DNA of 64,000 nt from Malachius bipustulatus (Eukaryota > Arthropoda > Insecta > Coleoptera > Melyridae), in contig OU342630.1 of NCBI GenBank assembly GCA_910589415.1, forward strand, positions 26,073,867 to 26,137,866. The letters are read 5' to 3'. Made by a program: the position numbers and the translations under genes. Shown in pieces: positions 23,349-33,205 of this stretch. Below the pieces are notes generated by a model. It worked only from the letters and a program-made list of their open reading frames with translations. It was not told where the DNA came from and ran no database searches. Each line of letters opens with the position of its first letter. Position 1 is the first letter of the stretch.

Positions 23349-25592
23349 ATGGATGGCGTTCCCAGGGTTAAAACGACCCCCCATTCGGATCTCCGGGCGG
23401 GGGCTAATCCAGGGGCACATTCATGCAAGAGAAAGAATAATATCACCACCAGAATGGAAAAATTTATTGTCGACTTTTGTAATATTAGAGGTTTAAACAC
23501 GAATATCAATTCAGTACATCAACATCTTCAGACAAATAAACCTCACATTCTAGCACTGTGCGAAACAAAAGTCCAAGCGTCATCAAGCACAGTTAATTAT
23601 CTCTATCCAGGATATGACTTTCATTCCCGATTTAGACGTAACTTCGGAATTGGCATTTTTATCAGAAGTGACCTCTCCTGCCAACGTGAGGAAGACTTTG
23701 AGCCCAATGACTTTGACGTCATGTGGCTTAGGATAACAGACCGACAAACGACGAGATTTATCTGTTGTTTATACCGACCACCCAGCGATACACAGTATAG
23801 GACACTTTTTTTGTCCCTCACAAAAACTGTTGAATTCATACAGATAAACTACCCCAAAGCTGAGCCATCCATCTTGGGTGATTCTAATGTAGGTACATAA
23901 CATCAACTGGCTTAAATACTCAAACTTCACTGATGAAGAAGGCCGTGAAGCGGAATCGTTTGCGATCAGCTGTGGTTTTACCCAGCTCGTTGATGAACCA
24001 ACACGCATTCCCGATCGCGAGGGAGAATTCGCTAGCCTGTTGGATCTGTTGTTGACCACGAACCCTCAAATGTATACTATCACGGTGAAAGCCCCACTAG
24101 GTTCCTCAGATCATAAACTCGTCTCAACATCTTGTGTCCTACCAATTACTAGTGTTAAAGAAGCAAGTAAACCTCGTGTAGTCTGGCACTACAGATCTGC
24201 TAAATGGGAAGAACTCAGGGAATATTATCGAGATTTTCCATGGAGGAGTGTTTGTTTCGGCTCTAATGATCCATCTGTTTGTGCTAGGGAAGTTGCTCAA
24301 GTCATCCTAACAGGCATGGAAGCCTACATTCCCTTTTCAAAAAAACAGCCCTCAAACAGCAAACCTTGGTTCAACAAAAGATGCAAGGAAGCTGTCGCCT
24401 CCAAACAACTGGCTTTTCGCCAATGGCGAGAGAGCCCCAACGGCATAAACCAGCACAATTTCATCCTTGCTCGAAACAGATGCAAAGAAATAATAGATCA
24501 AACCAAGGAAACTCACAACCAAAGAATTAGGAACAAACTTCTCTCCTGCCCTAACGGTTCGAAATCTTTTTGGTCTGTAACTAAGGCAGTCAGCCAGTAC
24601 TTCACCAGATCAACGATTCCACCACTTACACGGACAGATGGGACTATCGCATCCACGGCTACTGAGAAGGCGAACTTGTTGGCGGGAGTGTTTTCTTCAT
24701 ACTCTTCCGTCGACTTTCATGGAAGAACTCCGCCAATGATCCCTTCCGTGAAGACCAAAATGTCAGACATTGTTTTCCGACAGCGGGTCATAAAGAGCAT
24801 TATGTTAACCTTAGATCCAAACAAAGCTTCTGGGTCCGATGACGTACCTGTTATCGTACTAAAAAAATGCGCCACTGAGCTGTCATCTGTTTTCTGCCGA
24901 CTTTTCAACTTGTCGTATAAAAAGGGAATATTTCCTTCTTGCTGGAAATGTGCACGGATCCAACCTATTCCCAAGAAAGGCAAAAAGACTATACCAAGTA
25001 ACTATCGACCAGTGGCACTGCTTTCAGTAATATCCAAGATTATGGAGAAAGCTATTAACCAACATCTTTTAAAATACTTGGAAGGAGCTAATATAATCAG
25101 CGACCGCCAATACGGATTCCGCAAACAGAGGTCAACTGGTGACCTCCTCACTTACATCACCGAGCTGTGGAATAGCGCAATCGAGCACCATGGGGAGTCT
25201 CGAGGGGTTGCGCTTGATATTTCTAGAGCTTTCGACCGTGTTTGGCATGATGGACTGTTGGCAAAACTGCAGGCCTATGGCATGCCCGAGAAATTCTGCT
25301 TGTGGCTTGGGAGTTATCTCGGAGATCGTTCATTGCAGGTAGCAGTCGATGGAGTTCTTTCTGAGACCTTTTCCATCAATGCCGGTGTGCCTCAGGGATC
25401 CATTTTATCTCCGACTCTCTTTCTAATATTTATAAACGACTTGCTTGAAACAACAAAAAATCCAATATACAGTTTTGCCGACGACAGTACCCTCATATCT
25501 TCTTATACGTTAGATGCGCGAACATCTGCCATCGACGCACAGACTCGCAGGGAGCAAGAAGTTGCCATCCTTAACAATGACTTGCAAGACAT
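23349..25592 (+). pseudogene. Non-LTR retrotransposon: APE endonuclease and reverse transcriptase, split by an LTR element
   Basis: The first frame (23349-23900) is an APE-like endonuclease: DFCNIRGLNTN near the start, a CETKV motif, and GDSNV before the break. A 4-base insertion at about 23896 shifts the frame. The second frame (from about 23900, open 24040-25592) continues with the end of the endonuclease (SSDHKLV), then the RT fingers and palm: SNYRPVALLSVISKIMEK, DISRAFDRVWHDGLL (motif A), NAGVPQGSILSPTLFLIFIN (motif B), YSFADDST (motif C). Codon use and lack of other stops suggest a young copy. Coding stops at 25592 where the LTR retrotransposon enters; the remainder resumes at 33210. 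Confidence 0.9.
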
Positions 25593-26023
25593 TGTAATGA
25601 AGTCGTGTTACCCCGACTCCATCTATTTTATTTTATTGCTATTTTTCCATTATTTTTAATAAATAAAGATTATTCCGACGGCGTAGGTAGGTAGGTAGGA
25701 CCACCCCGTTTAGGTTTTTATTAATCCAGTTAAGTTTTTGCGAATAGTACAGAAATAGGGTTTGGTAGGTAGGTACCTTGAATCAGCAAAGTACTAATAA
25801 TTTTCATGATTTCATTTAATTTCATTAATTTTTTATGCACAGGCTGATTTTTAAAGTAACTGAATCGAGGCAGTTGGCTTCAAATTCAAGCAAGTTATCG
25901 ACCACTATCGCATTATAAAAACGCCGAAATGCACCGGGCCGCAGATAGCAGTTTAAATTAACCTTTTTTACGGAGAAAATGTTCTCGAAAATTTCTATCT
26001 CACCAGGAACCGATAGTGGTCGC

Positions 26024-26031
26024 TATATAAA
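26024..26031 (+). promoter_or_regulatory. TATA box of the 5' LTR
   Basis: TATATAAA in a GC-flanked setting (GGTCGCTATATAAACCGGGG), about 430 bp into the LTR and duplicated at 31773-31780 in the 3' LTR. Position and context suit the U3 promoter. The transcription start is not determined. Confidence 0.6.
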
Positions 26032-26388
26032 CCGGGGCCGTGATTTGAAAAATTAATTCCGAATTCTGATCGCCGGTCGTGAAGACGTATTGTTGAGTTA
26101 ACCGCATCCGATTCGCATCATTGTAAAATACCTACCGGGAAGTCCGAGTGTCTAGTTTAGTTCCTTTTTATTTGATTTGTATTTTACCGGGAAGTACCTA
26201 CGAGCCGCAATTAGGGGTCACTTGTTAGTCCGGGAGTAGTGTAGACGAGTACCTAGTGTGGAGCCTAGACCTGTTGCTGCATAACCAAAGGTAGGTGCTG
26301 TTGCAATTACCATATTACCGCTGCGGTCGATATTTTTCTCCTCTCACTCCTATCGCTCCAGTCCTCATCAGAACCGTCTCCTCCTTCC

Positions 26389-26784
26389 GTTGTTGGTAAC
26401 AAAGGCTTCGCTCCTAGTTCACGGTCCATCGCCTGGCTTAGCAAGGGTGGATCAGTGCGCCGGGAGTGGTGTCTGGTACCAGCGGAACAACGGGTTCCTC
26501 TGATAACCCCTACCATCTCCGTTGTGGGTAACAAAGGCCTCGCTCTTAGTTCACGGTCCATCGCCTGGCATAGCAAGGGTGGATCAGTGCGCCGGGAGTG
26601 GTGTCTGGTACCCGCGGAACAACGGGCTCCTTCAATACCCCTTCATTTCCACGTTGTGAGCAACAAGGATTTCGCTCCTGGTCCACGGTCCATCGCCTGG
26701 CATAGCAAGGGTGGATCAGTGTGCTGGGGGTGGCGTCTGGTGCTCGCGGAGCAGCGTCCCGCCAAAATCGTGCCGATTCCCCTC
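26389..26784 (+). repeat. Three 132-bp tandem repeats inside the 5' LTR
   Basis: Units start at 26389, 26521 and 26653, each beginning GTTGT.GGTAACAAAGG-like and carrying the block CACGGTCCATCGCCTGGC. The period is 44 codons, so open frames on both strands run across units. The same array sits at 32138-32533 in the 3' LTR. It lies downstream of the TATA box, so it would be in the transcript leader. Confidence 0.8.
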
Positions 26785-27356
26785 CGAATGCGTAGTTGAG
26801 ATCACCGTGGCCGCACTACTCACATAACCGCCGAGAACAGCCCGCCTAGTTATTCTTTTTTTGTCTAAACCGATCCAGGCCGTTTTTAACCGCCCGTTCG
26901 TCATTCCGACGTGTGTACCTACCTACTTATTAGTCGCAACCACCCCTCACGTACCGCTGTGCCCCGTGACCGATTTGTTGTTATTTATTTATTCAAACCG
27001 ATTCATTATTATTGCTCATTGTGTACCTACTCCGATAAATTAATAATAAAAATTGTTAAGTTGAATTCTGTGGTGTTAATGTTCATCCGTTCTGCATTAA
27101 TTAATTAAGTATTAATTAAGTAACCGACCCCTGGCACTTTCCGTTTCTCCACAGAGCTACCCCTGGGACAAGGGTACTATAGCAGTACCATTGTAATTAC
27201 GACTCAGGTGAGTGGGAAGATTTGGCGAGAACATCTTCCCGAGGGAGTAAACCCTCTGTAAAAATCTGGCGCCCGAGGAATCCGTCCGATCTCCAGGCGA
27301 TTCCGGACCAGCGAAACGCCACGGACGACTCTCAGGCGGAGTCGTAGTTACAACAG

Positions 27357-27374
27357 TGGCGCCCGAGCAGGGAC
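27357..27374 (+). promoter_or_regulatory. Primer-binding site (tRNA-Lys type)
   Basis: TGGCGCCCGAGCAGGGAC begins four bases after the 5' LTR. It is one base away from the classic lysine-tRNA-type retroviral primer site as I remember it. This marks the start of minus-strand synthesis and confirms the LTR boundary. Confidence 0.8.
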
Positions 27375-27640
27375 CCTATTGAAGTTCCATTCTTCCCGCT
27401 GTAGATAGAAAATAATAGACATTCCCGAACAAAGCACTCACGACCACCGTAATACCCCGCAGCGTTGCCAAGTGTCGACAAAAATCCGTACCAGGACCGA
27501 AATCCGAAACCAACCCGACCGTAACCTAAAAGTGCGATTTTGAGGCACTTCCCGGCGTCTGACGTCAAAAAGGACGAAATTTTTAAAAAGGCCGAAACCG
27601 AAGGGAAAGCATATCTAAGGAACTCGAACCATCGAAAATT

Positions 27641-29323
27641 TTGGGCGGTCATTTGGAGTTTTTGGCCTTGGGTTTGCTAGGTCAGATTTTCTTTCGCTAT
27701 TGCATCCAGAGGGACCCAGCCGACCGTTTGAATCCCGCAGAACTTCCAAGACTCCATTGCAAGAGTCCCAAAATCGGCCAAAACCCCGCAGAAGTCGAAC
27801 CGTTGGTCCGATCCGACTGGAATTTTTTGCTCTCCCCTGGGGACCTCACCACCGACCTTTTCAGTGCCGTCAGTAACCTCCCATCCCCCCGACCGCCGCG
27901 CATGCTCGGTGCTGACTGGTTCAGAATGGGCGCTGACGATCTCGAGCAGGGAGCAGCGGCGTCCGGGTCTACAGGACCGTCCACGGACCACTCCGCCGCC
28001 CCCTTTGGCGGCCTACCTCTGCAAGATGAACCCCGCACGTCCTGGATCTACAAATTAAAGAAGGACGAGTTGGACGCCGAACTGGCCAGACTAGGACTGT
28101 CATGCCCATCAACAGTGGAGGAGAAGCGAAGAATATTGTCGGCCAGGATCAAGTCCCTCCCTGGGTTGACGCTCGACAACAAGACGATGAGCACCACCGT
28201 CACGACGCTCGCCGCGTCGACCGACACGACGCTCGCCGCATCGACCGTTACGACGACAACAGTTGTGCCTTCCGCACCACCCGCATGCACCACTGCGACT
28301 ACATGGACGTCTTGCCCCCCGACCGCTACAACCGTCCAGACACCGACGCCTCCGACCGCACCGCCACCATGGCATCTACCAACGCCAATGGCCCCGAGTT
28401 ATATACCGTACGTCTTTTCCCCCCTCGTCCCGTCTAGACCGACCGAACCGATGGGACCGCCCAATGTATCCGCTTGGAATTTGCGGTACGACGGGCGAAC
28501 CGGTGCAGTCGATTTCCTGGAGCGTCTGGAGGAGCTCCGGGAGATATACGGAGTGAGCCAGGACAGGATGCTCCGCGCCATGCCACTCCTACTGGAAGGA
28601 GAGTGCCTAGCATGGTACCGCAATAATTCTGCCTACATGACGACGTGGCCCGACTTCCAGACGGCGTTCCGAAAATACTTCCTCCACGCTGATTATTTTT
28701 TCGACTTGGAGGCAGAGATCAGCCGGCGAGTGCAGGCGCCAGGCGAGGACGTGCTCCGGTATATCACCGCGATGCAGACGCTGTTCAGGCGTCACGGCGC
28801 GATACCGCCGCACCGACAGTTGGACTGGATGCAGAGAAACCTTCGACCCGAAATGAAGCAAATGTTCTGGAGCCGCAGCTACGATGACGTAAACTCGTTG
28901 ATGGCAGACGCCAAGGCAGCCCAGGATGTGCTGGCCGAACTCCGAACCGTCCGAAGATTTCCGGGACCCGAAGCAAGACCGCTCCGTCCGTCCACCATGC
29001 CTTCCGCACCCCCCAGTCCACTGCCACCGAGAAGAACAGAATGGCAGTCACATCAACAACCAAGCCGAAGTGCGTCGCCACCCCGGAGGGCGATCGAGGC
29101 TGGCGATACCATGACCGAACAGGCGGTGCCAAAAACTGTCAGGTTCTCTCCACCTGCACGAGACAACGCCCGAGCCGTCTGTTGGCGTTGTGGGGAGACG
29201 GGACACCTCCGCAGCCAGTGTTCCGGGCAGCCGAAACTCTTTTGCTCGCGTTGCGAGCGTCCGGGAGTAATGTCGCGAGACTGCGACTGTCAGTGTCCGG
29301 GAAACGAGACGCGGGGCGGGTAA
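27641..29323 (+). CDS. gag: Gag polyprotein of the LTR retrotransposon
   Basis: An open frame of 560 codons from the ATG at 27641; later ATGs (for example 27901) could be the true start. Residues about 130-185 are charged and probably helical. A Pro/Thr-rich linker follows (190-265), then a Ty3/Gypsy-type capsid domain at about 275-440 (WNLRYDG, FLERLEELREIYG, LEGECLAWYRN, W.DF...F.KYF, PGEDVLRYI). A Pro/Ser-rich linker and two nucleocapsid knuckles end the protein (29180-29291): CWRCGETGHLRSQC is a full CX2CX4HX4C, while CSRCERPGVMSRDC has Val in place of His. The frame ends TAA at 29321, just after a -1 slippery site. Capsid domains of this kind form virus-like particles in related elements. 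Confidence 0.9.
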   Translation: MGGHLEFLALGLLGQIFFRYCIQRDPADRLNPAELPRLHCKSPKIGQNPAEVEPLVRSDWNFLLSPGDLTTDLFSAVSNLPSPRPPRMLGADWFRMGADDLEQGAAASGSTGPSTDHSAAPFGGLPLQDEPRTSWIYKLKKDELDAELARLGLSCPSTVEEKRRILSARIKSLPGLTLDNKTMSTTVTTLAASTDTTLAASTVTTTTVVPSAPPACTTATTWTSCPPTATTVQTPTPPTAPPPWHLPTPMAPSYIPYVFSPLVPSRPTEPMGPPNVSAWNLRYDGRTGAVDFLERLEELREIYGVSQDRMLRAMPLLLEGECLAWYRNNSAYMTTWPDFQTAFRKYFLHADYFFDLEAEISRRVQAPGEDVLRYITAMQTLFRRHGAIPPHRQLDWMQRNLRPEMKQMFWSRSYDDVNSLMADAKAAQDVLAELRTVRRFPGPEARPLRPSTMPSAPPSPLPPRRTEWQSHQQPSRSASPPRRAIEAGDTMTEQAVPKTVRFSPPARDNARAVCWRCGETGHLRSQCSGQPKLFCSRCERPGVMSRDCDCQCPGNETRGG

Positions 29324-29347
29324 AGACGCCGGAAAACCGGATACCCG
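29299..29347 (+). promoter_or_regulatory. -1 ribosomal frameshift signal: GGGAAAC plus stem-loop
   Basis: GGGAAAC at 29299-29305 lies exactly in the gag frame as G GGA AAC (X XXY YYZ). Six bases downstream, CGGGGCGGGTA (29312-29322) pairs perfectly with TACCCGCCCCG, an 11-bp stem. The loop of about 22 bases holds an inner CCGG-AAAA-CCGG hairpin. The gag stop codon lies inside the structure. A -1 slip leads straight into the protease frame. Confidence 0.85.
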
Positions 29348-30858
29348 CCCCGAGCAACCGTAACCACCGCCTAGCCGACTTGGACCCGGACACACGACCG
29401 TTCCTCACCGTCACTATCGAGGGGAGGACGTTCGAGGCCCTCGTAGTCACGGGGGCAACCCGTTCGTTTGTGGGCGCCGAAGTGGCCAGCCATTGCGAAA
29501 GCCAGGGCGTCCGGATTCGACGATATAAGGGGACGTCAGCACGGATCGCCGACGGCACGACCGTACCGATCCGGACCACCTTCCTGCTCGACGTTTGCCT
29601 TGGACCCGACAAATTGAAGGCGGCCTGCCTGTCCTTGCCGAATTTACCCGTCGATCTGGTGCTGGGAATGGATTTCCTTGGGGACGGCCGTTTCTCATTA
29701 GACATGCACAGGCGGGAGGTGTGCATCAAGGGCCGAAGGTACCCTCTCCGGGCCCCGGTGGCGGAAACGAGACACACCGACGACCGAAGCGGTCAGTCTC
29801 GCGCCCAGCGGCTGGAGAGCGACAGCGAGCGACCACGCCAGGCCGAAACCGGTTTGGTGGAAGCGCCTGGCGCCATGGAGCCCCCTCGTCAGCGCCGCCG
29901 ACGCCCCAGGAATCGACGAACGCGCCCGGAACGGCGCCAGAGCTACCGCTTAGTGACATGCGAGGCCCCGACAGCCCCGCCGCCCGCAGAAGGCGAAGTT
30001 TGCGCGACCGAAACCGCGGATCGCGAGAAACTTGACGCCTGGTACCGAGAGAAATGTGACACCGTCGAGAAGAACCCGGCCGCATGCCCCGATGTCCGTA
30101 TCCGTGACGACCGCCCGCAGCGGCGGGTCCCGGATAGTAACCGTCCGTTCGAAAAGGGAACCGAAGAGCGGTGTAAGCTGTGCACTCCGGCAAGTCTGCG
30201 TCACCGTGTTCTAGAGGGGAACGACGACGCAACTACCGCAACCCGTAGCCCCAAAGTGATGTCCAAAGCTGAGTCTGACTGCGGGGTTAGTTCTCCACCG
30301 TCAATAATTTACACTTTCACGGATACACAGTCACCGGAACCCGAGCCGCCGATACGCCACGCGACACCGGCGGAGACGCCCGCCGCAGAGGCGTCGGCCG
30401 CAGAGGTACAACGAAGACCGCTGTCACCGAAGAGACCGATCTTCCGTCGGTTGGGACACCGCCCCACCACTCCCGGGCCTGCCAGCAGTCCCGTTTTGTG
30501 CTGGCGGTGTGGCGCGACCGGCCATTACCGGAGCCAGTGCAGGGAGGCACCGCGGCTGTTCTGTTCACGCTGCAACCGGCCGGAGATTTTGTCCCGGGAC
30601 TGCCCATGCCGGGGCGGACCCCCGGGACCCAAGCGCCGGCGTCCTCGAGAAGTGGACCGGCGCGAGGAGCCGCCGCGTCGAGAAGGTCTCGCCACCCAGC
30701 CAAGGACGACGGCAGAGAAGGCCATCCAGTGCGAGCTGCTGGTTGCGCCACTCGCACCCACCCGCTCGCCGGACGCCCAGGCCCGCAGGGGAGAACTGCG
30801 CCGCCGCCGGTTCTACATCCGGCAGCCTCGGCGAACGTCCAGGTCACGGAGGGAGTGA
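29305..30858 (+). CDS. Frameshift ORF: retropepsin-like domain (catalytic Asp replaced) plus second zinc-knuckle module
   Basis: The frame (open from 29041, used from about 29305 after a -1 shift) encodes a retroviral-type aspartic protease: RPFLTVTIEGRTFEALV, then VTGATRSFV where DTGAT is expected, then LVLGMDFL near 29655. The Val codon GTC at 29446-29448 stands at the catalytic Asp position, so cleavage activity is probably lost. After a long Arg/Pro-rich stretch (29800-30480) comes CWRCGATGHYRSQC (30499-30540) and CSRCNRPEILSRDC (30562-30603), a diverged copy of the Gag nucleocapsid pair. A basic tail ends at TGA 30856. No RT, RNase H or integrase motif occurs in any frame before the polypurine tract. 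Confidence 0.82.
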   Translation, partial: RDAGRVKTPENRIPAPSNRNHRLADLDPDTRPFLTVTIEGRTFEALVVTGATRSFVGAEVASHCESQGVRIRRYKGTSARIADGTTVPIRTTFLLDVCLGPDKLKAACLSLPNLPVDLVLGMDFLGDGRFSLDMHRREVCIKGRRYPLRAPVAETRHTDDRSGQSRAQRLESDSERPRQAETGLVEAPGAMEPPRQRRRRPRNRRTRPERRQSYRLVTCEAPTAPPPAEGEVCATETADREKLDAWYREKCDTVEKNPAACPDVRIRDDRPQRRVPDSNRPFEKGTEERCKLCTPASLRHRVLEGNDDATTATRSPKVMSKAESDCGVSSPPSIIYTFTDTQSPEPEPPIRHATPAETPAAEASAAEVQRRPLSPKRPIFRRLGHRPTTPGPASSPVLCWRCGATGHYRSQCREAPRLFCSRCNRPEILSRDCPCRGGPPGPKRRRPREVDRREEPPRREGLATQPRTTAEKAIQCELLVAPLAPTRSPDAQARRGELRRRRFYIRQPRRTSRSRRE

Positions 30859-31330
30859 CCGGGCGGAGGGGCGACGGTGGACCATGACGCTCGATCAGGA
30901 TGGGTGAGTTTATTGTGCCGCGGTCAGTGAATTCTCCCGTTAGGACCATACTAGAGAGTGTTGCATAAAGTGTTGGTTTCATTTTTTGGGATTTGTTATT
31001 TTGGGGATGGACTTGTAAATAGATGGGGATTGACTTGTATGATTTTTATTTAGGGAGTTAATTTAGGGGTTGTAAATATAATGTAAATAGATAGGGAATT
31101 ATTTTTGTATGTAAATAGATAGGGAATTATTTGTGTATATATAGATAGGGAAATTAATTTTTGTTTGTATACCAGGAATTTTTGATACCGGGAGTTTGTT
31201 TATTTCTTTTGTAAGCGAGGCACAGCGTACACGCGTTTCCATTTTATTGTTTGTTGCGAAGGAGTGGCGAACGAGGGCGTTCTTTTTCTGGGAGCCAGGG
31301 AGGACAAAAGCCGGGGCTTTTGTCTACCGA
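30859..31330 (+). other. 3' untranslated internal region of the LTR element
   Basis: No open frame of note. It contains three tandem copies of a GTAAATAGATAGGGAATTA-type unit (31081-31160) and a short AAAAGCC/GGCTTTT hairpin near 31308. This is where the rest of pol would be expected in a complete element. Confidence 0.6.
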
Positions 31331-31341
31331 AGTAGGGGGGG
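31331..31341 (+). promoter_or_regulatory. Polypurine tract
   Basis: AGTAGGGGGGG directly abuts the TG of the 3' LTR. It serves as the plus-strand primer in LTR elements. Confidence 0.8.
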
Positions 31342-33205
31342 TGTAATGAAGTCGTGTTACCCCGACTCCATCTATTTTATTTTATTGCTATTTTTCCATT
31401 ATTTTTAATAAATAAAGATTATTCCGACGGTGTAGGTAGGTAGGTAGGACCACCCCGTTTAGGTTTTTATTAATCCAGTTAAGTTTTTGCGAATAGTACA
31501 GAAATAGGGTTTGGTAGGTAGGTACCTTGAATCAGCAAAGTACTAATAATTTTCATGATTTCATTTAATTTCATTAATTTTTTATGCACAGGCTGATTTT
31601 TAAAGTAACTGAATCGAGGCAGTTGGCTTCAAATTCAAGCAAGTTATCGACCACTATCGCATTATAAAAACGCCGAAATGCACCGGGCCGCAGATAGCAG
31701 TTTAAATTAACCTTTTTTACGGAGAAAATGTTCTCGAAAATTTCTATCTCACCAGGAACCGATAGTGGTCGCTATATAAACCGGGGCCGTGATTTGAAAA
31801 ATTAATTCCGAATTCTGATCGCCGGTCGTGAAGACGTATTGTTGAGTTAACCGCATCCGATTCGCATCATTGTAAAATACCTACCGGGAAGTCCGAGTGT
31901 CTAGTTTAGTTCCTTTTTATTTGATTTGTATTTTACCGGGAAGTACCTACGAGCCGCAATTAGGGGTCACTTGTTAGTCCGGGAGTAGTGTAGACGAGTA
32001 CCTAGTGTGGAGCCTAGACCTGTTGCTGCATAACCAAAGGTAGGTGCTGTTGCAATTACCATATTACCGCTGCGGTCGATATTTTTCTCCTCTCACTCCT
32101 ATCGCTCCAGTCCTCATCAGAACCGTCTCCTCCTTCCGTTGTTGGTAACAAAGGCTTCGCTCCTAGTTCACGGTCCATCGCCTGGCATAGCAAGGGTGGA
32201 TCAGTGCGCCGGGAGTGATGTCTGGTACCAGCGGAACAACGGGTTCCTCTGATAACCCCTACCATCTCCGTTGTGGGTAACAAAGGCCTCGCTCTTAGTT
32301 CACGGTCCATCGCCTGGCATAGCAAGGGTGGATCAGTGCGCCGGGAGTGGTGTCTGGTACCCGCGGAACAACGGGCTCCTTCAATACCCCTTCATTTCCA
32401 CGTTGTGAGCAACAAAGATTTCGCTCCTGGTCCACGGTCCATCGCCTGGCATAGCAAGGGTGGATCAGTGTGCTGGGGGTGGCGTCTGGTGCTCGCGGAG
32501 CAGCGTCCCGCCAAAATCGTGCCGATTCCCCTCCGAATGCGTAGTTGAGATCATCGTGGCCGCACTACTCACATAACCGCCGAGAACAGCCCCGCCTAGT
32601 TATTCTTTTTTTGTCTAAACCGATCCAGGCCGTTTTTAACCGCCCGTTCGTCATTCCGACGTGTGTACCTACCTACTTATTAGTCGCAACCACCCCTCAC
32701 GTACCGCTGTGCCCCGTGACCGATTTGTTGTTATTTATTTATTCAAACCGATTCATTATTATTGCTCATTGTGTACCTACTCCGATAAATTAATAATAAA
32801 AATTGTTAAGTTGAATTCTGTGGTGTTAATGTTCATCCGTTCTGCATTAATTAATTAAGTATCCTTTAAACTGACAATCACTCGCTACAGCTTGGCTCCT
32901 CGGAGGTGCCAATGCTTTCGGAAAGCGATTAAAGCCCGCTTTGCCGAACACATTTCTTTTAGGGTGGTAACCTCAACCGACCCCTGGCACTTTCCGTTTC
33001 TCCACAGAGCTACCCCTGGGACAAGGGTACTATAGCAGTACCATTGTAATTACGACTCAGGTGAGTGGGAAGATTTGGCGAGAACATCTTCCCGAGGGAG
33101 TAAACCCTCTGTAAAAATCTGGCGCCCGAGGAATCCGTCCGATCTCCAGGCGATTCCGGACCAGCGAAACGCCACGGACGACTCTCAGGCGGAGTCGTAG
33201 TTACA
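31342..33205 (+). repeat. 3' LTR (1864 bp)
   Basis: Same start and end as the 5' LTR, with TATA at 31773-31780 and the 132-bp units at 32138, 32270 and 32402. It alone carries 113 bp at 32863-32975 (starting CCTTTAAACTGACAATCACT), which include a CTCCTCGGAGG palindrome. The ACAT duplication follows at 33206-33209. Confidence 0.92.

Larger units (their letters stand above)
25593..27352 (+). repeat. 5' LTR (1760 bp)
   Basis: Starts TGTAATGAAGTCGTG and ends GTCGTAGTTACA, so the termini TGTAA/TTACA are inverted. It holds a TAGG microsatellite (25684-25700), a TATA box (26024-26031), three 132-bp tandem units (26389-26784) and GC-rich U5-like sequence. It differs from the 3' LTR by a few point changes (for example at 25680, 26440 and 26801), one C indel near 26847, and a replacement: 10 bases at 27113-27122 stand where the 3' LTR has 113. 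Confidence 0.93.
25593..33205 (+). mobile_element. 7.6-kb non-autonomous Ty3/Gypsy-type LTR retrotransposon (Gag-PR, no RT or IN)
   Basis: Bounded by two LTRs, each TG...CA, and by a 4-bp ACAT duplication (25589-25592 and 33206-33209). It splits the RT frame of a LINE, and the LINE reading resumes cleanly on the far side. The internal region (27353-31341, 3989 bp) has a primer-binding site, gag, a -1 frameshift signal, a retropepsin relic, a second zinc-knuckle module and a polypurine tract. There is no reverse transcriptase, RNase H, integrase or envelope gene. The gag capsid type, PBS and 4-bp duplication suggest Ty3/Gypsy. I noticed only about six small differences between the LTRs, so the insertion is fairly recent. 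Movement would need enzymes from a relative. Confidence 0.9.

Noticed and set aside
23880..23910. The break between the two LINE frames as a programmed frameshift
   Set aside because: The reading is restored by ignoring four bases of a GTAGGTAC stretch; there is no slippery heptamer and the site lies inside the endonuclease. It is a small insertion.
27677..28861. Long antisense open frames under gag
   Set aside because: They arise from the GC-rich codon pattern of gag on the opposite strand and resemble no protein.
29041..29304. Start of the protease ORF at the ATG at 29041
   Set aside because: That part of the frame overlaps the Gag knuckles out of frame and has no domain. The in-frame slippery site explains entry at about 29305.
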